Origin: Vanilla planifolia
Taxonomy: Eukaryota > Streptophyta > Magnoliopsida > Asparagales > Orchidaceae
Length of the DNA stretch: 64,000 nucleotides
Assembly: GCA_023846275.1 (NCBI GenBank)
Contig: CM043868.1
Location: forward strand, 19,997,755-20,061,754
Reading direction: 5' to 3'
How positions within the stretch are numbered: the first letter of the stretch is position 1; every line of letters begins with the position of its first letter. Under the pieces are notes generated by a model that ran no database searches, had not been told where the DNA came from, and saw only the letters and a list, made by a program, of their open reading frames with translations. Positions 61,905 through 64,000 of this stretch are shown piece after piece. Made by a program: the position numbers and the translations under genes.

Positions 61905-63150
61905 TGGGAGCGCCTAACATTAGCTCTTAAATAAACATTCATTGGTATCACACTAGTTATACAAGTCAACTAGTACAAAATTTGGTTGAAAATTACTTAA
62001 AATTAATTATTTTATTATTATGTCACCTACCATCATCCGTCACTGTCATTGCAGTCGTCAACAACCATTGTCACCGCCCAAGTCGACCTATGCGCCCACG
62101 TGACCCGATTGACCCAAGAACATTGTTTGATCCCCGCTTACTCGTTACCAGCAATTCCCTGTGACGACTCGTGACAACTTATCGGTCTTGTCAACCCATT
62201 CCACTTGACTTGCTCCTACCCAAAAATTAGATTAATAGCTTCGTCACACTGCTTGCCTCATCGTTTTGCATCCTGCAATTTCACCACTTGTCATTACAGC
62301 CACCTTAGACGCACAACCAGTTTGGGAACTGTTTAATTCAATTATTTTTTTTTACTTTTTTAATTTTTTATATTTTTTAGAAATATTATCGATAAACTTT
62401 TGATGTCTTTATAATAGGAATACTCCCCAAACTATAAGATAAAAATTAAGAAATAAAAATCTATTTTATTTGGTGTTTTTATCTTTGTGAACGAAGTGTG
62501 TGCGACTAACCCTAGTTGGAGAGATTCCAACTTTCCTTGTGAGATACAAGGATTGAATGTGAGAGACCTTTAGAACTAAAAATCAAATCTTTTGTGAGAA
62601 ACAATGATAAAAAATAAGAGAAATTTTATTGAGAAAGCTGGTAACCAAACAAATTAGTACTTCCATAAACATCTCCAAGCATTCATACTAACCTAAGTCA
62701 CCACCATATTATCCTTTTATCCTTTGGTGTTTCATACGTCAATGCCTGTGGAACTACAAGACATCATGACAAAAAAGGTACACCCTTTCAATAACTTCTT
62801 TTTTCAATATAGTAATCTGAAGTTAGAATTATTTTTTTATTAATATACTTCATATAGAGTTTATTTTAAATTTTTTATTTTATATGTATAAAATTAGATA
62901 TGATAAAAATCTTTTTGTGAGATTTTATACTTAATACTTAAGATATTTTACCTACTTAACTTAATAATCTATGCTACAAGATTAGAATGCTAATCTTTGA
63001 ATAATTTTAAAATATCAAGCATTATCTAATCTTGATTAGTGCATAATTTTATTTCATATTTTTTAATAATTTATTAAACATCTTCAATATTTTAGACTTT
63101 AATTTAGACTATTATAGAAGTCTAAATGTATTATGTATTAACTTTGATAT
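61905..63150 (+). repeat. Left LTR of the right-edge element
   Basis: Third copy of the CTAACATTAGCTC-type LTR in this window. Its left edge abuts the copia integrase remnant, and the right edge is approximate. Confidence 0.7.
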
Positions 63151-64000
63151 TAGAGTATATGATTTTCTATTAATTTTTTTATTTAGTATATTTAATTTTG
63201 GTATTAAAGAATATAGTTTTTTTATTCTATATCAACTTTGATATTATATTATATTATTTTATACTAAAAAAAGAAAAAAATTCTTCTTTTTTGCTTAATT
63301 TATCCACTAAATAACTCTTAGCTTGTTTAAAATAAACTTTGTCTTAAGAGGTAGTACAAAAGAAGTGATACAACTCTCCCACCATCTCTTTTAAGAACAA
63401 TCTGATTTTGTCTAGGCGGTGGTCTGGCAAAAGTGGGACCTTGTTTACTCATCATTTTCTTAGAAGCATACCCCATCTCAGTTTTAGTGGTTTATAACTA
63501 TGATTACTATACTTTCATAATTTTTTTAAATAATTTAAAAACATATCTTACATTATTTCTTTTCTTAATATTTTCTTATGTAACAAACCTTTGGATGACC
63601 ATAAGATCTGGTAAGTCTTATTAAACAATAAATTAATATAAAAAATGAATCCAAAACCAAAAACAAAATTTAAACCAAAATCTCATGCTAGAAATATCAT
63701 AATTAATAGGCCAACTCATCGAGATGATTGGTCAAATCCTCCTAAACCAATTACATGAACCAAATCTTATAAGAGAAGAGATAGTGGGAGAAGTGCACAC
63801 ATGATGATTTAAAAGAAAAAAAATCATAAGAGACATAGTAACCATAAAAGAATTGATGATTTTTCTAATAAATCCAACTAAGATGTTCATAAGAAAAATT
63901 ATGATCATAAAAAAAGAAATAAACTTCAAATGAATCTAACCAAAATGATGATTTAGATATATCCAATGAGGAGGAAAGACTTAAGAAGCATTAAGATATA
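61905..64000 (+). mobile_element. Ty3/gypsy element related to the 44-49 kb element, cut by the window edge
   Basis: It starts TGGGAGCGCCTAACATTAGC and follows the LTR of the 44-49 kb element block by block to about 63,150 (TTTGATATTAGAG primer-site-like trace). It then continues into matching internal sequence: ctcatcattttcttagaagc at ~63,450 corresponds to 45,725, taagatctggtaagtcttat at ~63,600 to 45,870, and the gatgattggtcaaatcctcc stretch at ~63,725 to 45,990. The element continues past the right edge and is old and broken. Confidence 0.75.

Noticed and set aside
1-64000. CRISPR array or prokaryotic operon
   Set aside because: No regularly spaced identical repeats with unique spacers exist, and splice sites and plant gene families show nuclear plant DNA.
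1-64000. tRNA or rRNA genes
   Set aside because: No cloverleaf with A and B box pair, or rRNA core sequence, was seen by eye. The tRNA-like matches found are retroelement primer-binding sites. A covariance-model scan was not possible.

Overview
The window is nuclear DNA from a flowering plant. The evidence is GT-AG introns, a SWEET sugar transporter, a PPR protein, a plant-type UVSSA homologue, an E6-like secreted protein, and a heavy load of plant Ty3/gypsy and Ty1/copia LTR retrotransposons in very AT-rich DNA. I cannot name the species. No bacterial, viral or organellar operon structure is present.

Layout. 1-720: 3' end of a PPR gene with a coiled-coil tail. 1.3-3.0 kb: an 85-bp tandem duplication, then about 800 bp of purine-rich DNA with a (GA)n microsatellite. 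4.05-5.26 kb: gag-side remnant of a Ty3/gypsy element (+). 5.85-9.72 kb: old chromodomain-bearing Ty3/gypsy element (-). 10.2-12.8 kb: RNase H-like gene or LINE-derived remnants (+). 14.19-18.19 kb: two-exon UVSSA homologue (-) with an intron of about 2 kb. 18.57-28.08 kb: an old Tat-lineage Ty3/gypsy element with diverged LTRs, split by a nested solo LTR (20,258-21,110) that has a perfect 5-bp target duplication. 28.3 kb: unrecognised gene fragment (-). 31.6 kb: E6-like gene (+). 32.3-39.0 kb: AT-rich DNA with two tandem repeat blocks. 39,040-41,555: a young, compact non-autonomous LTR element with GC-rich LTRs and a perfect TSD. 44.2-49.3 kb: a reduced Ty3/gypsy element; a relative begins at 61,905 and runs off the right edge, inserted in a Ty1/copia remnant. 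52.2-53.3 kb: four-exon clade II-type SWEET gene (+). 58.5 kb: fragment of an alpha-carbonic anhydrase gene (-). 59.2-61.9 kb: two Ty1/copia remnants in opposite orientation.

The likely functional host genes are the PPR gene, UVSSA, the E6-like gene and SWEET. They are unrelated in function and are separated by transposon graveyards, as is usual in a transposon-expanded plant genome. I found no previously undescribed multi-gene system. The most distinctive structures are the compact GC-rich LTR element, the solo LTR nested in the Tat element, the LTR family present at three places, and a degenerate TGACCCA-type motif repeated inside two LTR families.
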